A stretch of 64,000 nucleotides of DNA from Agarilytica sp045430305 (lineage in GTDB: Bacteria > Pseudomonadota > Gammaproteobacteria > Pseudomonadales > Cellvibrionaceae): assembly GCA_045430305.1 (NCBI GenBank), contig JAILXW010000004.1, positions 124,001 through 188,000 on the forward strand. The letters are read 5' to 3'. Under the pieces are notes generated by a model that was given only the letters and a program-made list of their open reading frames with translations, had not been told where the DNA came from and did not search any database. Shown in pieces: positions 44,081-53,964 of the stretch (its first letter is position 1; the number at the start of each line of letters is the position of its first letter). A program made the position numbers and the translations under genes.

Positions 44081-46972
44081 ATGGCTTTTGCCCCAAGTTT
44101 ATCGGAACTTCTTAATGCAACGGAATTTGTCGGACGCCACATTGGCCCCGATGAAAAACAAACCCAAGCCATGCTAGCAGCGCTTGGTGTAGACAGCGTT
44201 AAAGCCTTAATGGAAGAAACCGTACCTGCGGGCATTCGCTCGGAAACTACAGCGGCCCTGGGCAACGCCGTCAATGAGCATCACGCTCTGCAAGCGCTGA
44301 AACACATCGCAGATAAAAACCAACAGACCCGCTCATACATCGGTATGGGGTATCACGAAACCTACGTGCCCCCGGTGATTCTTCGCAACGTATTGGAAAA
44401 CCCTGGCTGGTATACCGCATACACCCCCTACCAACCTGAAATTGCCCAAGGGCGACTAGAAGGGTTATTAAACTTCCAGCAAATGATTATCGAGCTGACC
44501 GGTATGGATATGGCAAATGCCTCCATGCTCGATGAAGCCACCGCCGCCGCAGAAGCTATGGCAATGGCAAAACGCGTTCAACGAAAAAATAAATCCGATA
44601 ACTTTTTTGTTGATGAAAACACGCACCCACAAACGCTTGCGGTACTTCAAACCAGAGCAGAACATTTTGGTTTCAATGTTATCGTTGGCAATGCTAACGA
44701 CGTAAGTAAAGAAGAATCATTATTTGCTGCATTAATTCAATACCCAGGCTCTGACGGCACTATCGGCGACATAGAAACACAAATATCGGCCATTCATGAA
44801 AAAGATGCGCTTGCGATTGTTGCTGCTGACATCATGAGTTTGGTACTACTAAAAGCCCCCGGCGAGCTGGGAGCTGACATCGTCGTCGGCTGCAACCAAC
44901 GTTTTGGCATTCCCATGGGAGCCGGTGGCCCACACGCGGCTTTCTACGCATTTAAAGAAAAATTCAAACGCGCCACACCGGGCCGCATTATTGGCGTTTC
45001 TGTCGATGCACGAGGCAAACAAGCTTTGCGCATGGCAATGCAAACACGTGAACAACATATACGCCGAGAAAAAGCCAACTCCAACATATGTACATCTCAA
45101 GTACTACTGGCATTATTGAGCGTATTTTACGCCATGTACCACGGTGGCGACGGCGTACACCGTATTGCATCGCGCATACATCTGTTTACAAAAGTATTAG
45201 CCACGGGTTTAAAACAGCTTGGTTACAAACTCGCCTCAGACAACTATTTTGACACCCTGCACATTGCGAGTGGCGAAAAAAGCCAAACCATTTATCAAGC
45301 CGCACATGCAAAACACATCAACTTGCGCCTACTGAATAATAATGCGCTTAGCCTAAGTATTAATGAGTGCACACAACTAGAAGACTTGAATGACCTTCTT
45401 GAAGTGTTTGCTTGTGAAAAGACTGCACCAGAATTAGATGCCCTGATTGAAACAGCACAAAACACTTCGGCTTTACCCGAAGCGCTTACACGTAAAGGCA
45501 TCGCCTTACAGCATGAGATATTTTCGCATTACCAGAGCGAAACCGAAATGCTGCGTTATTTAAAGCGTTTGGAATCACGCGATATTGCTTTGAACCATGC
45601 CATGATTCCACTCGGCTCGTGCACCATGAAACTTAATGCCACTGCAGAAATGATACCTGTCACCTGGCCACAATTTGGCAATATTCATCCTTTCGCACCG
45701 CGCGAACAAATTGAAGGCTACGCACAACTCTTTAACGAGCTAGAAGATATGCTGAAAGCATGCACCGGCTACGATGCCATTAGCTTACAACCCAACGCGG
45801 GTTCACAGGGCGAATATGCGGGCCTAGTGGCAATTAAAAAATACTTTGAACACAAAGGCGAAGCGCGCAACATTTGTTTAATACCCGCATCAGCCCATGG
45901 CACCAACCCTGCCTCTGCACAAATGGTGGGCATGAAAGTGATCGTCACCAAGTGTGATGAACAGGGCAATGTCGACATCGATGACCTAAAAGAAAAAGTT
46001 GAAACTCACGGCAAAAATATAGCCGCGCTAATGGTGACCTACCCCTCCACTCACGGCGTATTCGAAGAAGATATTCAAGCAATATGCGAACTCATGCATT
46101 CCGTAGGCGCGCAGGTGTATATCGATGGGGCAAATATGAATGCACTCGTTGGCTTAGCGGCGCCAGGCAAGTTCGGCGGCGACGTTAGCCACTTAAACCT
46201 GCACAAAACTTTTTGCATTCCCCACGGTGGCGGCGGGCCAGGCATGGGGCCAATCGGTGTTAAATCACACCTTGCGCCTTTTTTAGCATCGCACCCTGTG
46301 CAGGTGCCAGACAATACAACAATAGACAACGGCACTATTTCTGCAGCACCGTGGGGCTCTGCCAGCATTCTCACCATCTCATGGATGTACATAAAAATGA
46401 TGGGCAACACAGGGATGAAAAATGCGAGTGAATACGCGATCTTAAATGCAAACTACATTGCCAACCGACTTTCCCAACACTTTCCTATTTTGTATCGCGG
46501 TAAAAATGGTCGCGTTGCGCACGAATGCTTACTCGACCTACGACCACTAAAAGAAAGCAGCGGCATTACTGAAGAAGACATCGCAAAACGATTAATGGAC
46601 TTTGGCTTCCATGCCCCGACCATGTCTTTCCCGGTTGCCGGCACATTAATGATCGAACCAACAGAGTCAGAATCGCAAGAAGAGCTCGATCGCTTTTGTG
46701 ATGCGATGATTAAAATTCGTGAAGAAATTGATGCAGTGGAAACAGGCCAGTATCCAAAAGATGATAACCCGCTAGTGAATGCGCCGCACACACTCGCCGA
46801 CATTCTGGATGAAAACTGGAAACGCCCCTACTCGCGCAATGTAGCAGGAACGCCCCTACCCTACCTAAAAGAACATAAAGTATGGCCAACAGTGAATCGT
46901 ATCGATAACGTGTATGGTGATCGCAACTTGATTTGCTCGTGTCCGAGCATTGAAAATTATTCTGAAGAATAA
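44081..46972 (+). CDS. gcvP: Glycine dehydrogenase (decarboxylating), P-protein
   Basis: 963 residues, fused alpha and beta halves as in E. coli. The PLP lysine lies in NLHKTFCIPHGGGGPG (about residue 707); the N-terminal half has RHIGPDE and GMGYHETYVPPVI. It decarboxylates glycine and passes the aminomethyl group to GcvH lipoate. gcvT and gcvH are not adjacent, so the system is split. AGGAAAT precedes the ATG. Confidence 0.97.
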   Translation: MAFAPSLSELLNATEFVGRHIGPDEKQTQAMLAALGVDSVKALMEETVPAGIRSETTAALGNAVNEHHALQALKHIADKNQQTRSYIGMGYHETYVPPVILRNVLENPGWYTAYTPYQPEIAQGRLEGLLNFQQMIIELTGMDMANASMLDEATAAAEAMAMAKRVQRKNKSDNFFVDENTHPQTLAVLQTRAEHFGFNVIVGNANDVSKEESLFAALIQYPGSDGTIGDIETQISAIHEKDALAIVAADIMSLVLLKAPGELGADIVVGCNQRFGIPMGAGGPHAAFYAFKEKFKRATPGRIIGVSVDARGKQALRMAMQTREQHIRREKANSNICTSQVLLALLSVFYAMYHGGDGVHRIASRIHLFTKVLATGLKQLGYKLASDNYFDTLHIASGEKSQTIYQAAHAKHINLRLLNNNALSLSINECTQLEDLNDLLEVFACEKTAPELDALIETAQNTSALPEALTRKGIALQHEIFSHYQSETEMLRYLKRLESRDIALNHAMIPLGSCTMKLNATAEMIPVTWPQFGNIHPFAPREQIEGYAQLFNELEDMLKACTGYDAISLQPNAGSQGEYAGLVAIKKYFEHKGEARNICLIPASAHGTNPASAQMVGMKVIVTKCDEQGNVDIDDLKEKVETHGKNIAALMVTYPSTHGVFEEDIQAICELMHSVGAQVYIDGANMNALVGLAAPGKFGGDVSHLNLHKTFCIPHGGGGPGMGPIGVKSHLAPFLASHPVQVPDNTTIDNGTISAAPWGSASILTISWMYIKMMGNTGMKNASEYAILNANYIANRLSQHFPILYRGKNGRVAHECLLDLRPLKESSGITEEDIAKRLMDFGFHAPTMSFPVAGTLMIEPTESESQEELDRFCDAMIKIREEIDAVETGQYPKDDNPLVNAPHTLADILDENWKRPYSRNVAGTPLPYLKEHKVWPTVNRIDNVYGDRNLICSCPSIENYSEE

Positions 46973-46976
46973 AAAA

Positions 46977-46995
46977 CGGCAACTTTGAGTTGCCG
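46977..46995 (-). terminator. Terminator between gcvP and ahpF (convergent)
   Basis: Eight-base stem CGGCAACT/AGTTGCCG with a three-base loop. On the minus strand it is followed by T residues (complement of 46971-46976), fitting the ahpF transcript. It may also stop gcvP transcripts, although no T run follows on the plus strand. Confidence 0.8.
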
Positions 46996-47041
46996 ATACC
47001 TAATACAGGCAATTCCTGGGCACTAAATATTTACCAAGGTC

Positions 47042-48661
47042 TTACGCCGCTTCTTTCGGTTGAGCTTTGGCCCTTGCTTGTTCTTTGTGGGTTTTTTCAA
47101 GCTCGTCACCACGCGTCAGTAGGTATTCAAAAGCACTTAGTGATGCTTTGGCGCCTTCGCCCATAGAAACAATAATTTGTTTATACGGCACGGTGGTGAC
47201 ATCACCGCACGCGTAGATACCCTCTTCTGAGGTTTGGCATTTTTCATCGATTTCTATCTCGCCAAAGCGAGATTTATTGACGACATCGCCAAGGAATTCG
47301 CTATTTGGCACTAGCCCGATCTGTACAAATACACCATCTAGCTCAACACGTTTTTCGGTGTCATTTTCACGTTCAATATATTCAAGCGCATTCACTTTTC
47401 CGTTGTTTGCTGTTATTTCTTTTGTCGCGACATTTTTTAAAATCGTGATATTGTCTTTCGATTCTGCTTTTTCAACCAGAACTTGGTCCGCCTTTAGCTC
47501 TGGCATAAACTCGAACACAGTTACCGATTTTACAATGCCTGCAAGATCTAACGCGGCTTCGATTCCGGAATTGCCACCACCAATCACCGCGACATTTTTT
47601 CCTTTAAAGAAGGGGCCATCGCAATGCGGGCAGTAAGCAACGCCACTACCTACATTTTCTTTTTCACCCGGAATTCCAAGTTCACGCCATTTTGCACCTG
47701 TTGCAACGATTAGTGTTTTAGTGTGTATTTCTTCACCGGAAGACAGCACCACGGTTTTGATCGGGCCTTGCTCAACACGAGTAACTTTCAGGTGCTCTTT
47801 CTTGGTAATCTCGTATTCATTCATATGAGATTGCATGGCACCTACAAGCTCTGGGCCGGTGGTTTGCGGTACGGAAATTAAATTTTCTATACCCATAGTA
47901 TCTTTCACTTGGCCACCGAAACGATCGGCAATCATAGTAACGTTTAAACCTTTGCGCGCTGCGTAAATGGCCGCACTAACGCCACCTGGGCCACCCCCGA
48001 TAACGGTGACATCTTGCAGAGGTAGCGTCTCGCCAGAACCTACTTGGGTAATGGCGGGGTATTTTTCAATTAGTTTATCGATCAATTCCGCCGCAGTGAC
48101 TTTGCCGTTGGCAAATAGCTCACCGTTTAAGTAAACGCTTGGCACGCCTTGTATTTCTCGCGCTTCGACAAGGTCTTGAAATAAACCACCGTCGATCATT
48201 TCTGAACGAATATTACCGTTAAGCAGTGCGAACTGATTCAAAGCTTGAACAACGTCTGGGCAGTTGTGACAACTTAAACTAACGAAAACTTCAAAATGCA
48301 GTTCGTCTTCTATTCGGGCCAGCATGTGTTGTAACGAGTCATCAAGTTTTATTTCACTTCCCGATGCTTGAAGCATTGCAAGTACGAGAGAATTAAATTC
48401 GTGACCGCTGGGAATACCCGAAAAGCGAATACCAGTGTCTTCACCATCTGCTTCTATTAGAAAGCTAATGGGGCTTCTTAGGGCTCCGGCAGTCTCGCGT
48501 TGCTCAACATTAAGTTTGTCGCTAACACTTACGATGTCGGAGAGAAAGCTGATAAGCTCTCCACGCTTTGCATGCTCACCTACCTGAACAACAAAACTCA
48601 CGGTTTTTTGCATGCTTTCGGTGTAACTTTTTAGGGCCTGCTTAATATCGTTACTAATCAC
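47042..48661 (-). CDS. ahpF: Alkyl hydroperoxide reductase flavoprotein AhpF
   Basis: 539 residues. An N-terminal double thioredoxin-fold domain has CHNCPD (about 129-134). A thioredoxin-reductase-like part follows: VIGGGPGGVSAA for FAD, CPHCDG redox pair (about 343) and VIGGGNSGIEAA for NADH. It moves electrons from NADH to AhpC. The start is GTG (complement of 48659-48661) with AGGAGAG close upstream. Same strand as ahpC, 72 bases after it, with a hairpin between them. Confidence 0.95.
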   Translation of the reverse strand: MISNDIKQALKSYTESMQKTVSFVVQVGEHAKRGELISFLSDIVSVSDKLNVEQRETAGALRSPISFLIEADGEDTGIRFSGIPSGHEFNSLVLAMLQASGSEIKLDDSLQHMLARIEDELHFEVFVSLSCHNCPDVVQALNQFALLNGNIRSEMIDGGLFQDLVEAREIQGVPSVYLNGELFANGKVTAAELIDKLIEKYPAITQVGSGETLPLQDVTVIGGGPGGVSAAIYAARKGLNVTMIADRFGGQVKDTMGIENLISVPQTTGPELVGAMQSHMNEYEITKKEHLKVTRVEQGPIKTVVLSSGEEIHTKTLIVATGAKWRELGIPGEKENVGSGVAYCPHCDGPFFKGKNVAVIGGGNSGIEAALDLAGIVKSVTVFEFMPELKADQVLVEKAESKDNITILKNVATKEITANNGKVNALEYIERENDTEKRVELDGVFVQIGLVPNSEFLGDVVNKSRFGEIEIDEKCQTSEEGIYACGDVTTVPYKQIIVSMGEGAKASLSAFEYLLTRGDELEKTHKEQARAKAQPKEAA

Positions 48662-48691
48662 GACGCTCTCCTAATAAAAATATTTTTTAGT

Positions 48692-48714
48692 GGCGCCCTC
48701 AACAAGGGCGCGCC
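48692..48714 (-). terminator. Attenuating hairpin between ahpC and ahpF
   Basis: GCGCCCT/AGGGCGC with a short loop. On the minus strand it is followed by an A-rich stretch then TATTTTT, so it is not an ideal terminator but may reduce or stabilise transcription into ahpF, keeping AhpC in excess. Confidence 0.4.
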
Positions 48715-48733
48715 TTTATAAACAACTATTTCT

Positions 48734-49297
48734 TTAGATTTTGCCTACAAGGTCTAGGGAAGGCGCCAATGTTTCTTCGCCTTCTTTCCACGCGGCAGGG
48801 CAAACTTCACCCGGATGCTCAGCAACGTATTGCGCCGCTTTTACTTTTCGGACTAAATCTTCTGCATCTCGACCAATACCTTCCGCAGTGATTTCCATCG
48901 CTTGAATCACACCCTCGGGGTCGACCAGGAATGTGCCACGATCTGCCAACCCTTGACCTTCACGCATCACTTCAAAGTTGCGAGTAATTTCACCCGTTGG
49001 GTCACCGATCATTGTGTATTGGATCTTGCCGATGGTTTCAGACGAATCGTGCCAAGCCTTGTGAGTAAAATGCGTATCGGTCGACACCGAGTACACCGCC
49101 ACATTGCGCTTTTGTAGTTCTTCATGGTGATCAGCCAAATCGCCTAACTCAGTTGGGCACACAAAGGTGAAATCTGCGGGGTAAAAAAAGAAAATTGCCC
49201 ACTTGCCCGCTATGTCTTGATCGCTCACTTCGACGAAATCACCGTTTTTAAACGCTGACGCCTTGAATGGTTTGATTTTGGTGTTGATAAGAGCCAT
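48734..49297 (-). CDS. ahpC: Alkyl hydroperoxide reductase peroxiredoxin AhpC
   Basis: 187 residues. Peroxidatic cysteine at 47 (DFTFVCPTE) and resolving cysteine in GEVCPAAW near 166; AhpC-type C-terminus. It reduces organic and hydrogen peroxide using AhpF encoded next. GAGGAA precedes the ATG. It diverges from oxyR, its likely regulator. Confidence 0.96.
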   Translation of the reverse strand: MALINTKIKPFKASAFKNGDFVEVSDQDIAGKWAIFFFYPADFTFVCPTELGDLADHHEELQKRNVAVYSVSTDTHFTHKAWHDSSETIGKIQYTMIGDPTGEITRNFEVMREGQGLADRGTFLVDPEGVIQAMEITAEGIGRDAEDLVRKVKAAQYVAEHPGEVCPAAWKEGEETLAPSLDLVGKI

Positions 49298-49480
49298 GTC
49301 GATTCCTCTGTTTTTCGGGTTCAGTAAATTGGGTTTATACGTTTGTTTGGGTGTGCTGCTAACTCAGGAACCACTTTATGGGGTCAGGGTAATCCCGTAA
49401 ATTTGATTAAATCTAATCTAACGTTCTAAAATACTGATCATAGAAATAGTTTAAAGAGACAATTTCCGGAACCCGCTACC
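49298..49480. promoter_or_regulatory. Divergent ahpC/oxyR control region
   Basis: 183 bases between the start codons. It should contain the OxyR binding site; A/T-rich words near 49402-49455 (ATCTAATCTAACG, TAGAAATAG) could be half-sites, but I could not fit the ATAG-N7-CTAT pattern convincingly. Confidence 0.45.
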
Positions 49481-50386
49481 ATGATCTCGATTAAGCAATT
49501 GAATTACGCCTTAGCAGTAGAAAAGACCCTTCACTTCAAGAAAGCAGCGGAGCTTTGCCATGTAAGCCAATCAGCCCTAAGCACAGCGCTAAACGAGCTG
49601 GAAAAGCATCTTGGCTTGCAGATTTTTGAGCGAGATAACAAGAAGGTACTGGTGACGCCAGTAGGGGCTGAAGTGCTTGAGAAGGCTCGCAACATATTTG
49701 TGCAGGTGAAGGAGCTGGAGCAGCTATCTGAGGGCCAAAATACGCCGCTTAGCTTCCCTATTACGATGGGGGTTATCCCCACTGTTGCCCCCTACCTACT
49801 CCCGCTCTTATTCCCGATCCTGAATTCGGAATACCCCGATGCACAGGTCAATATCGTGGAAGCGCAGTCACACAATTTGGTGGAGATGGTGAGAAAGGGC
49901 GAAATAGACACTGCGGTGCTGGCCCTACCATTTCCTTTAGATGGGCTTCTGTCTTTTGAGTTTTGGCAAGAAGACTTTTTCTGGGTAGCGCTAAAAGGAG
50001 AAAAGTTTACCCAGCAAAATGAAATCACTAGTGATGAAATTCATCAGAGTAACGTGATGTTACTGACAGAAGGGCATTGCTTGAAGGACCATATTCTCGA
50101 CGCCTGTAAATTCGATTCACAAACTGCTAACCACGGCTTTGGCGCCGCCAGCCTGAACACCTTAATTCAAATGGTAATGGGTAAGATCGGTACAACCTTA
50201 ATCCCCGAAATGGCCTTACAGCAGCTAACATCGCAAAACGATGCCTTAACTGCCGTGCACCTAAAGGAAAAAGGGCCCCACCGACGCATCGCATTTATTG
50301 TTCGCCCGAACTACACCCGGCTCGATAATATCGAAGTGCTCAAAGACATTTGTCACCGTGCACTGGAAGAAAACAGCCTACACTAA
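49481..50386 (+). CDS. oxyR: Peroxide-sensing LysR-type regulator OxyR
   Basis: 301 residues. N-terminal winged helix-turn-helix (LHFKKAAELCHVSQSALSTAL). The redox cysteines are in EGHCLKDHILDAC near residues 199 and 208, the same spacing as E. coli OxyR, which form the activating disulfide. It diverges from ahpC, so autoregulation and control of ahpCF are expected. Confidence 0.93.
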   Translation: MISIKQLNYALAVEKTLHFKKAAELCHVSQSALSTALNELEKHLGLQIFERDNKKVLVTPVGAEVLEKARNIFVQVKELEQLSEGQNTPLSFPITMGVIPTVAPYLLPLLFPILNSEYPDAQVNIVEAQSHNLVEMVRKGEIDTAVLALPFPLDGLLSFEFWQEDFFWVALKGEKFTQQNEITSDEIHQSNVMLLTEGHCLKDHILDACKFDSQTANHGFGAASLNTLIQMVMGKIGTTLIPEMALQQLTSQNDALTAVHLKEKGPHRRIAFIVRPNYTRLDNIEVLKDICHRALEENSLH

Positions 50387-50571
50387 ACCTCAATTGAACA
50401 GCGGTGCAGCCTCAAACAACGAATAGACAGCATCTATTTTTAGACATTTAGTGTCATTACGACACCATTTATTATGGGTGACTAAATTCGCGTGGCGAGC
50501 TCACGAAAAGGCAACACCACACATGTGCAATAAAGGCCTTACGTGGCTTTCTTAGTTATGATGTAATTTTC

Positions 50572-51975
50572 TTAAAGTGCGTCACTGTTCTTAAAGCGCG
50601 TCGCTATGCTTAAGTAGATTAGCGCCAGGCTTATTGCAGGCAACCCTTCGTAAACATGCTGCTGCAACCCTAACCAACGCCACATCAACGAAACAGAAAA
50701 CCCAATCACGAGTGAAATGACGGCATCTTTTTCTCGTACTTGTTTACCCAAACAAAGAAAAATTAATAGCGGTGAAAACGCACTACCCAACCCCGACCAA
50801 GCAAGAATTACCATATTAAAGACACTTTCATTATTCGAAAGCGCTAGGGCAAGCGTCAGCAGCACAACGCCAACCGTTACCAATTTTACCAGCCAAGTAC
50901 TTTCAACTTTGTGCGGCAGTAAATCATGCGTAATTGCCGCTGAACAACTTAACACCAAAGAATCTGCCGTCGACATTGTCGCTGCGAAAATACCCGCAAG
51001 CACTAAGCCCGCTAGCACTCCCGGCAACAACTCCACTGCCATGGTGGGCAATGCCAATTCAGCATCAAAACTTGCGGTGTCAGAAAAATAGATCCGCGCT
51101 AACATACCAACTACTGTCGCCATACCATAAAACACAGAAAACCAAAGGTAATAACTAAGTTTTGCCATAAACATTAGCCTGCTATCGCTTAATGCCATAA
51201 ACCGCACCATGATATGCGGCTGGCCGATAACTGAAAACCCAGCCACCATCCAACTAATTGCAAAAGCTATTGCCCCCGCCAAACCAGGAAATAAAAGCTC
51301 ATTGGGAAACAAATTCAAAAACCCATCAACTTGCTTCCACTCATATATTATCTGAGCTGGCCCACCTAAATGCATTACCGCAATAAACAACAGCAGCGCC
51401 ATTGCCGCTAGCATAACGAAAGACTGCGCCGCATCCGTCCAGATCGATGCACGAATGCCACCGGCAAAACAATAAAGCGCAACCATAACCGCACCTAGTA
51501 CAGCACCCGACCATTGCGGCCAAGAAAATAAAACGTGAAGCGCTTTACCCCCTGCAACCAGTTGAGCGCTGGCATATGCCAATAGAAATATCAAAGACAC
51601 AGCGCCAATGACTCGCTGTAATGTCTGAAAGTTACTGCCTTGCCAACTCGACAACACACCGGCATAACTCACCTCACCGCTGCGGCCTGTAGCAACACGC
51701 AAGTTGCGATGAATAAAAAGAGATGCGACAAAATCCCCTAGAATCCAACCCACCATTAACCAAATTGAGGCGAGCCCTGTTAGATAGGTATAACCAATAA
51801 CACCGATAAACATATAACCGCTGTTATTTGTCGCAACAGCAGATAAACCCACCAACCAGGGCGACACTGAACTACTCGCCAAATAATAGTCTTGCTTGGA
51901 ACCCTGACTCTTGAATAAAGAAGAGACCCCAATCGCAACAAATAACAGCAGGAACAAAATAAAGGAAACAACCAT
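50572..51975 (-). CDS. Sodium:solute symporter (SSS/PutP-type)
   Basis: 467 residues with about thirteen membrane helices; the SSS features include ATNNSGYMFIGVIGYTYLTG in the first helices and TMSTADSLVLSCSAAITHDLLP near the middle-C-terminal part (sodium-site Ser/Thr). It imports a solute with Na+; proline, pantothenate or another substrate cannot be told apart here. The ATG at 51975 has AAGG eight bases upstream; a TTG two codons earlier is also open. It stands alone, downstream of the exbD terminator. Confidence 0.85.
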   Translation of the reverse strand: MVVSFILFLLLFVAIGVSSLFKSQGSKQDYYLASSSVSPWLVGLSAVATNNSGYMFIGVIGYTYLTGLASIWLMVGWILGDFVASLFIHRNLRVATGRSGEVSYAGVLSSWQGSNFQTLQRVIGAVSLIFLLAYASAQLVAGGKALHVLFSWPQWSGAVLGAVMVALYCFAGGIRASIWTDAAQSFVMLAAMALLLFIAVMHLGGPAQIIYEWKQVDGFLNLFPNELLFPGLAGAIAFAISWMVAGFSVIGQPHIMVRFMALSDSRLMFMAKLSYYLWFSVFYGMATVVGMLARIYFSDTASFDAELALPTMAVELLPGVLAGLVLAGIFAATMSTADSLVLSCSAAITHDLLPHKVESTWLVKLVTVGVVLLTLALALSNNESVFNMVILAWSGLGSAFSPLLIFLCLGKQVREKDAVISLVIGFSVSLMWRWLGLQQHVYEGLPAISLALIYLSIATRFKNSDAL

Positions 51976-52053
51976 GAACAAGCCTTTTAAATTAGCGTGT
52001 ATATATTCAACAAAAGGACGACAAAGTAATTCAACAAAATTGGGGCATAAAAA

Positions 52054-52073
52054 AAGCGGCCAATGGGCCGCTT
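52054..52073 (-). terminator. Terminator after exbD
   Basis: AAGCGGCC/GGCCGCTT with a four-base loop. On the minus strand it is followed by a T run (complement of 52048-52053). It lies 19 bases past the exbD stop. Confidence 0.88.
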
Positions 52074-52091
52074 CCGTCTAACTTTTTAGCT

Positions 52092-52511
52092 TTAGTCCTT
52101 ATAAGGCACCAAGCTCACATTGAAAATTTTGGCTTCGCGCGCTGCATCTGCTATCGCAACGTAGGTATTGGCCGTTGACTGCTCATGAGCACGTACAACC
52201 ACACCACCATCTGGGTTTTCAGCAGATTTCTGTGCAATCAATGAACGTACCGCTCGAATATCGACGCGACGCTGATCGATATAGATCTCATCAGAAGAAC
52301 TCACTGAAATCAATATACTCTTCGATTCGTTATCAATAGGCGGTGGCGCATCATTATCTTCTGGCACGTTCACGCCAATGGATTTTTCTTTGATAAAAGA
52401 TGCTGTAACGATGAAGAAGATCAACATGATGAATACAACGTCCAGCATGGGCGTCAAATCAATTTCTGCTTTATCTTCCGCGTCTACCTTATTCTTCTTT
52501 CTGCGACTCAC
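52092..52511 (-). CDS. ExbD/TolR-family biopolymer transport protein
   Basis: 139 residues: cytoplasmic N-terminus, one helix with the functional aspartate in LTPMLDVVFIMLIFF, and a periplasmic ExbD domain. Such proteins form proton channels with an ExbB/TolQ partner and energise TonB or related systems. No ExbB, second ExbD or TonB gene is adjacent, which is unusual. The GTG start at 52511 has GGAG eight bases upstream and overlaps the stop of a possible 34-residue frame. Confidence 0.9.
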   Translation of the reverse strand: MSRRKKNKVDAEDKAEIDLTPMLDVVFIMLIFFIVTASFIKEKSIGVNVPEDNDAPPPIDNESKSILISVSSSDEIYIDQRRVDIRAVRSLIAQKSAENPDGGVVVRAHEQSTANTYVAIADAAREAKIFNVSLVPYKD

Positions 52512-52612
52512 CTGTAGTTCTCCGCTGTTATTTCGTTATCTTTCGCTCGGACGGTGGCATGGAGCTGTTCTATTGCCTGATCTAAGACTGGATCGATTAA
52601 AGCAAAAGCCAC
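52508..52612 (-). CDS. Possible 34-residue ORF translationally coupled to exbD
   Basis: GTG start with AAGGAG ten bases before it; the product begins MAFALIDPVLDQAIEQ and is helical and charged. Its TGA stop overlaps the exbD GTG start. The frame is open further upstream without a better start. It could be a leader peptide, a small subunit or the last remnant of a lost upstream gene. Evidence is limited to the ribosome site and the overlap. Confidence 0.35.
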   Translation of the reverse strand: MAFALIDPVLDQAIEQLHATVRAKDNEITAENYR

Positions 52613-52870
52613 AAGCTGTGCTCTCCTTCTAAACAAAACCCTCAAACCAAGCGCTCTAAAGCATTTATTATGAGGCTAAGACCTCAAGACCTGGTTGCTT
52701 TTCAACCAAGAAAGCCCCAAAAAGGGCCTAAATACTATCATGGGCCACGCCGAGACTCTATCTAATTGACCATTATAATCCCTAGATCCCGAATCTGCCT
52801 GCCGACAGGCTTGGATCACGCAAAAGAATCTTCTTTGATGTGGACGCCAAGCAGCCCAAAGCCAGCAAAA
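52613..52870. other. Gene-free region with small palindromes between exbD and dinB
   Basis: Contains TTGGTTG/CAACC-type and GCCTG-ccga-CAGGC inverted repeats, and GATCC/GGATC flanking the latter (about 52785-52818). This resembles a dispersed intergenic repeat, but copy number cannot be judged from this window. Confidence 0.35.
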
Positions 52871-53932
52871 TCAATCAATATCCAGGTGCAATTGGGCTGC
52901 TGAGGCACTTTTCAAACGCACACCAACGCCGACCAAACGCAGTGGTAAGACTTTTCGCTGCTGCGCAGCATTAATGAGGCCCTGAAAAGTATGAAGGTTT
53001 ACGTCTGCGCAACCGTTGGCTAACGATGTTTCCATCGTTGTTTGCGAAAAGTCACTAAACTTTAATTTCACAAAGGCTTTGGCAATTTTTTCTGTCGCAT
53101 TAGCACTTTCAATTCGCTCAAATAACGAATGTAGAAGTACATCCAGGTGCGGAAGTAATTCTTCTCGCTTACCAACATCTTGTTCGAAAGTACGCTCGAC
53201 ACTTATCGATTTTCGTTCTGATCGAGATATAACATCTCGATCATCTTTTCCGTGAGACATTTGATAAAGCTTGCCACCAAAAACACCGAATTGAGCTATT
53301 AACTCGTGCAAACCTCGTTTTTTTAAATCTTTACATGTCAAAATTCCTTTTTTTGCCATTTTCTCTGCCGTAACCGGCCCAACCCCTGGTAATAATTTAA
53401 CCGGCAGATCTTGAACAAATTCAGTCACAAAATCTGGCTCAACAACAAAAATCCCATTGGGTTTTCGCCAATCACTCGCAATTTTTGCCAAAAACTTTAC
53501 CGGAGCTACACCCGCTGAGACAGAAATACCCACTTCATGGAAAATTCGCGCACGAATTTCTTCGGCGATTAATGTACCGCTGCCTTTACATTGATTGGAA
53601 TTAGAAACATCTAAATAGGCTTCATCCAAAGATAAGGGCTCGATCAACGATGTGTAATCCAGGAAAATTTCTCGCATAGCGTGGGAATATTCACGATAAA
53701 GCGCGATGCGGGGGGGAATCAATTGCAAAAAAGGGCATAATTTTAAGGCCTTTGCCGAAGGCATAGCGCTTTTCACACCGAATTTTCGAGCATCATAATT
53801 ACACGTTGCAATAACACCGCGTTTGTTCGCCGCGCCTCCAATCGCGAGCGGCACATTACGAAACTCTGGATTTTCATGCATTTCTACTGACGCATAGAAA
53901 CAATCTGCATCGATATGAATAATTTTCTTCAT
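52871..53932 (-). CDS. dinB: DNA polymerase IV
   Basis: 353 residues, Y-family polymerase. Catalytic motifs DADCFYASVEM (residues 7-17) and SLDEAYLDVS (about 102-111), with the helix-hairpin-helix LLPGVGPVTAEKM and a C-terminal little-finger domain. It performs translesion synthesis. A perfect LexA box lies just before it, so it is an SOS gene. Confidence 0.96.
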   Translation of the reverse strand: MKKIIHIDADCFYASVEMHENPEFRNVPLAIGGAANKRGVIATCNYDARKFGVKSAMPSAKALKLCPFLQLIPPRIALYREYSHAMREIFLDYTSLIEPLSLDEAYLDVSNSNQCKGSGTLIAEEIRARIFHEVGISVSAGVAPVKFLAKIASDWRKPNGIFVVEPDFVTEFVQDLPVKLLPGVGPVTAEKMAKKGILTCKDLKKRGLHELIAQFGVFGGKLYQMSHGKDDRDVISRSERKSISVERTFEQDVGKREELLPHLDVLLHSLFERIESANATEKIAKAFVKLKFSDFSQTTMETSLANGCADVNLHTFQGLINAAQQRKVLPLRLVGVGVRLKSASAAQLHLDID

Positions 53933-53948
53933 AAAAACGGACCAATTA

Positions 53949-53964
53949 CTGTATTAGCATACAG
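53949..53964 (-). promoter_or_regulatory. LexA (SOS) box of dinB
   Basis: CTGTATTAGCATACAG fits CTGT-N8-ACAG exactly and is extended by TA on both sides. It is 17-32 bases before the dinB start, overlapping the expected promoter. Confidence 0.9.
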
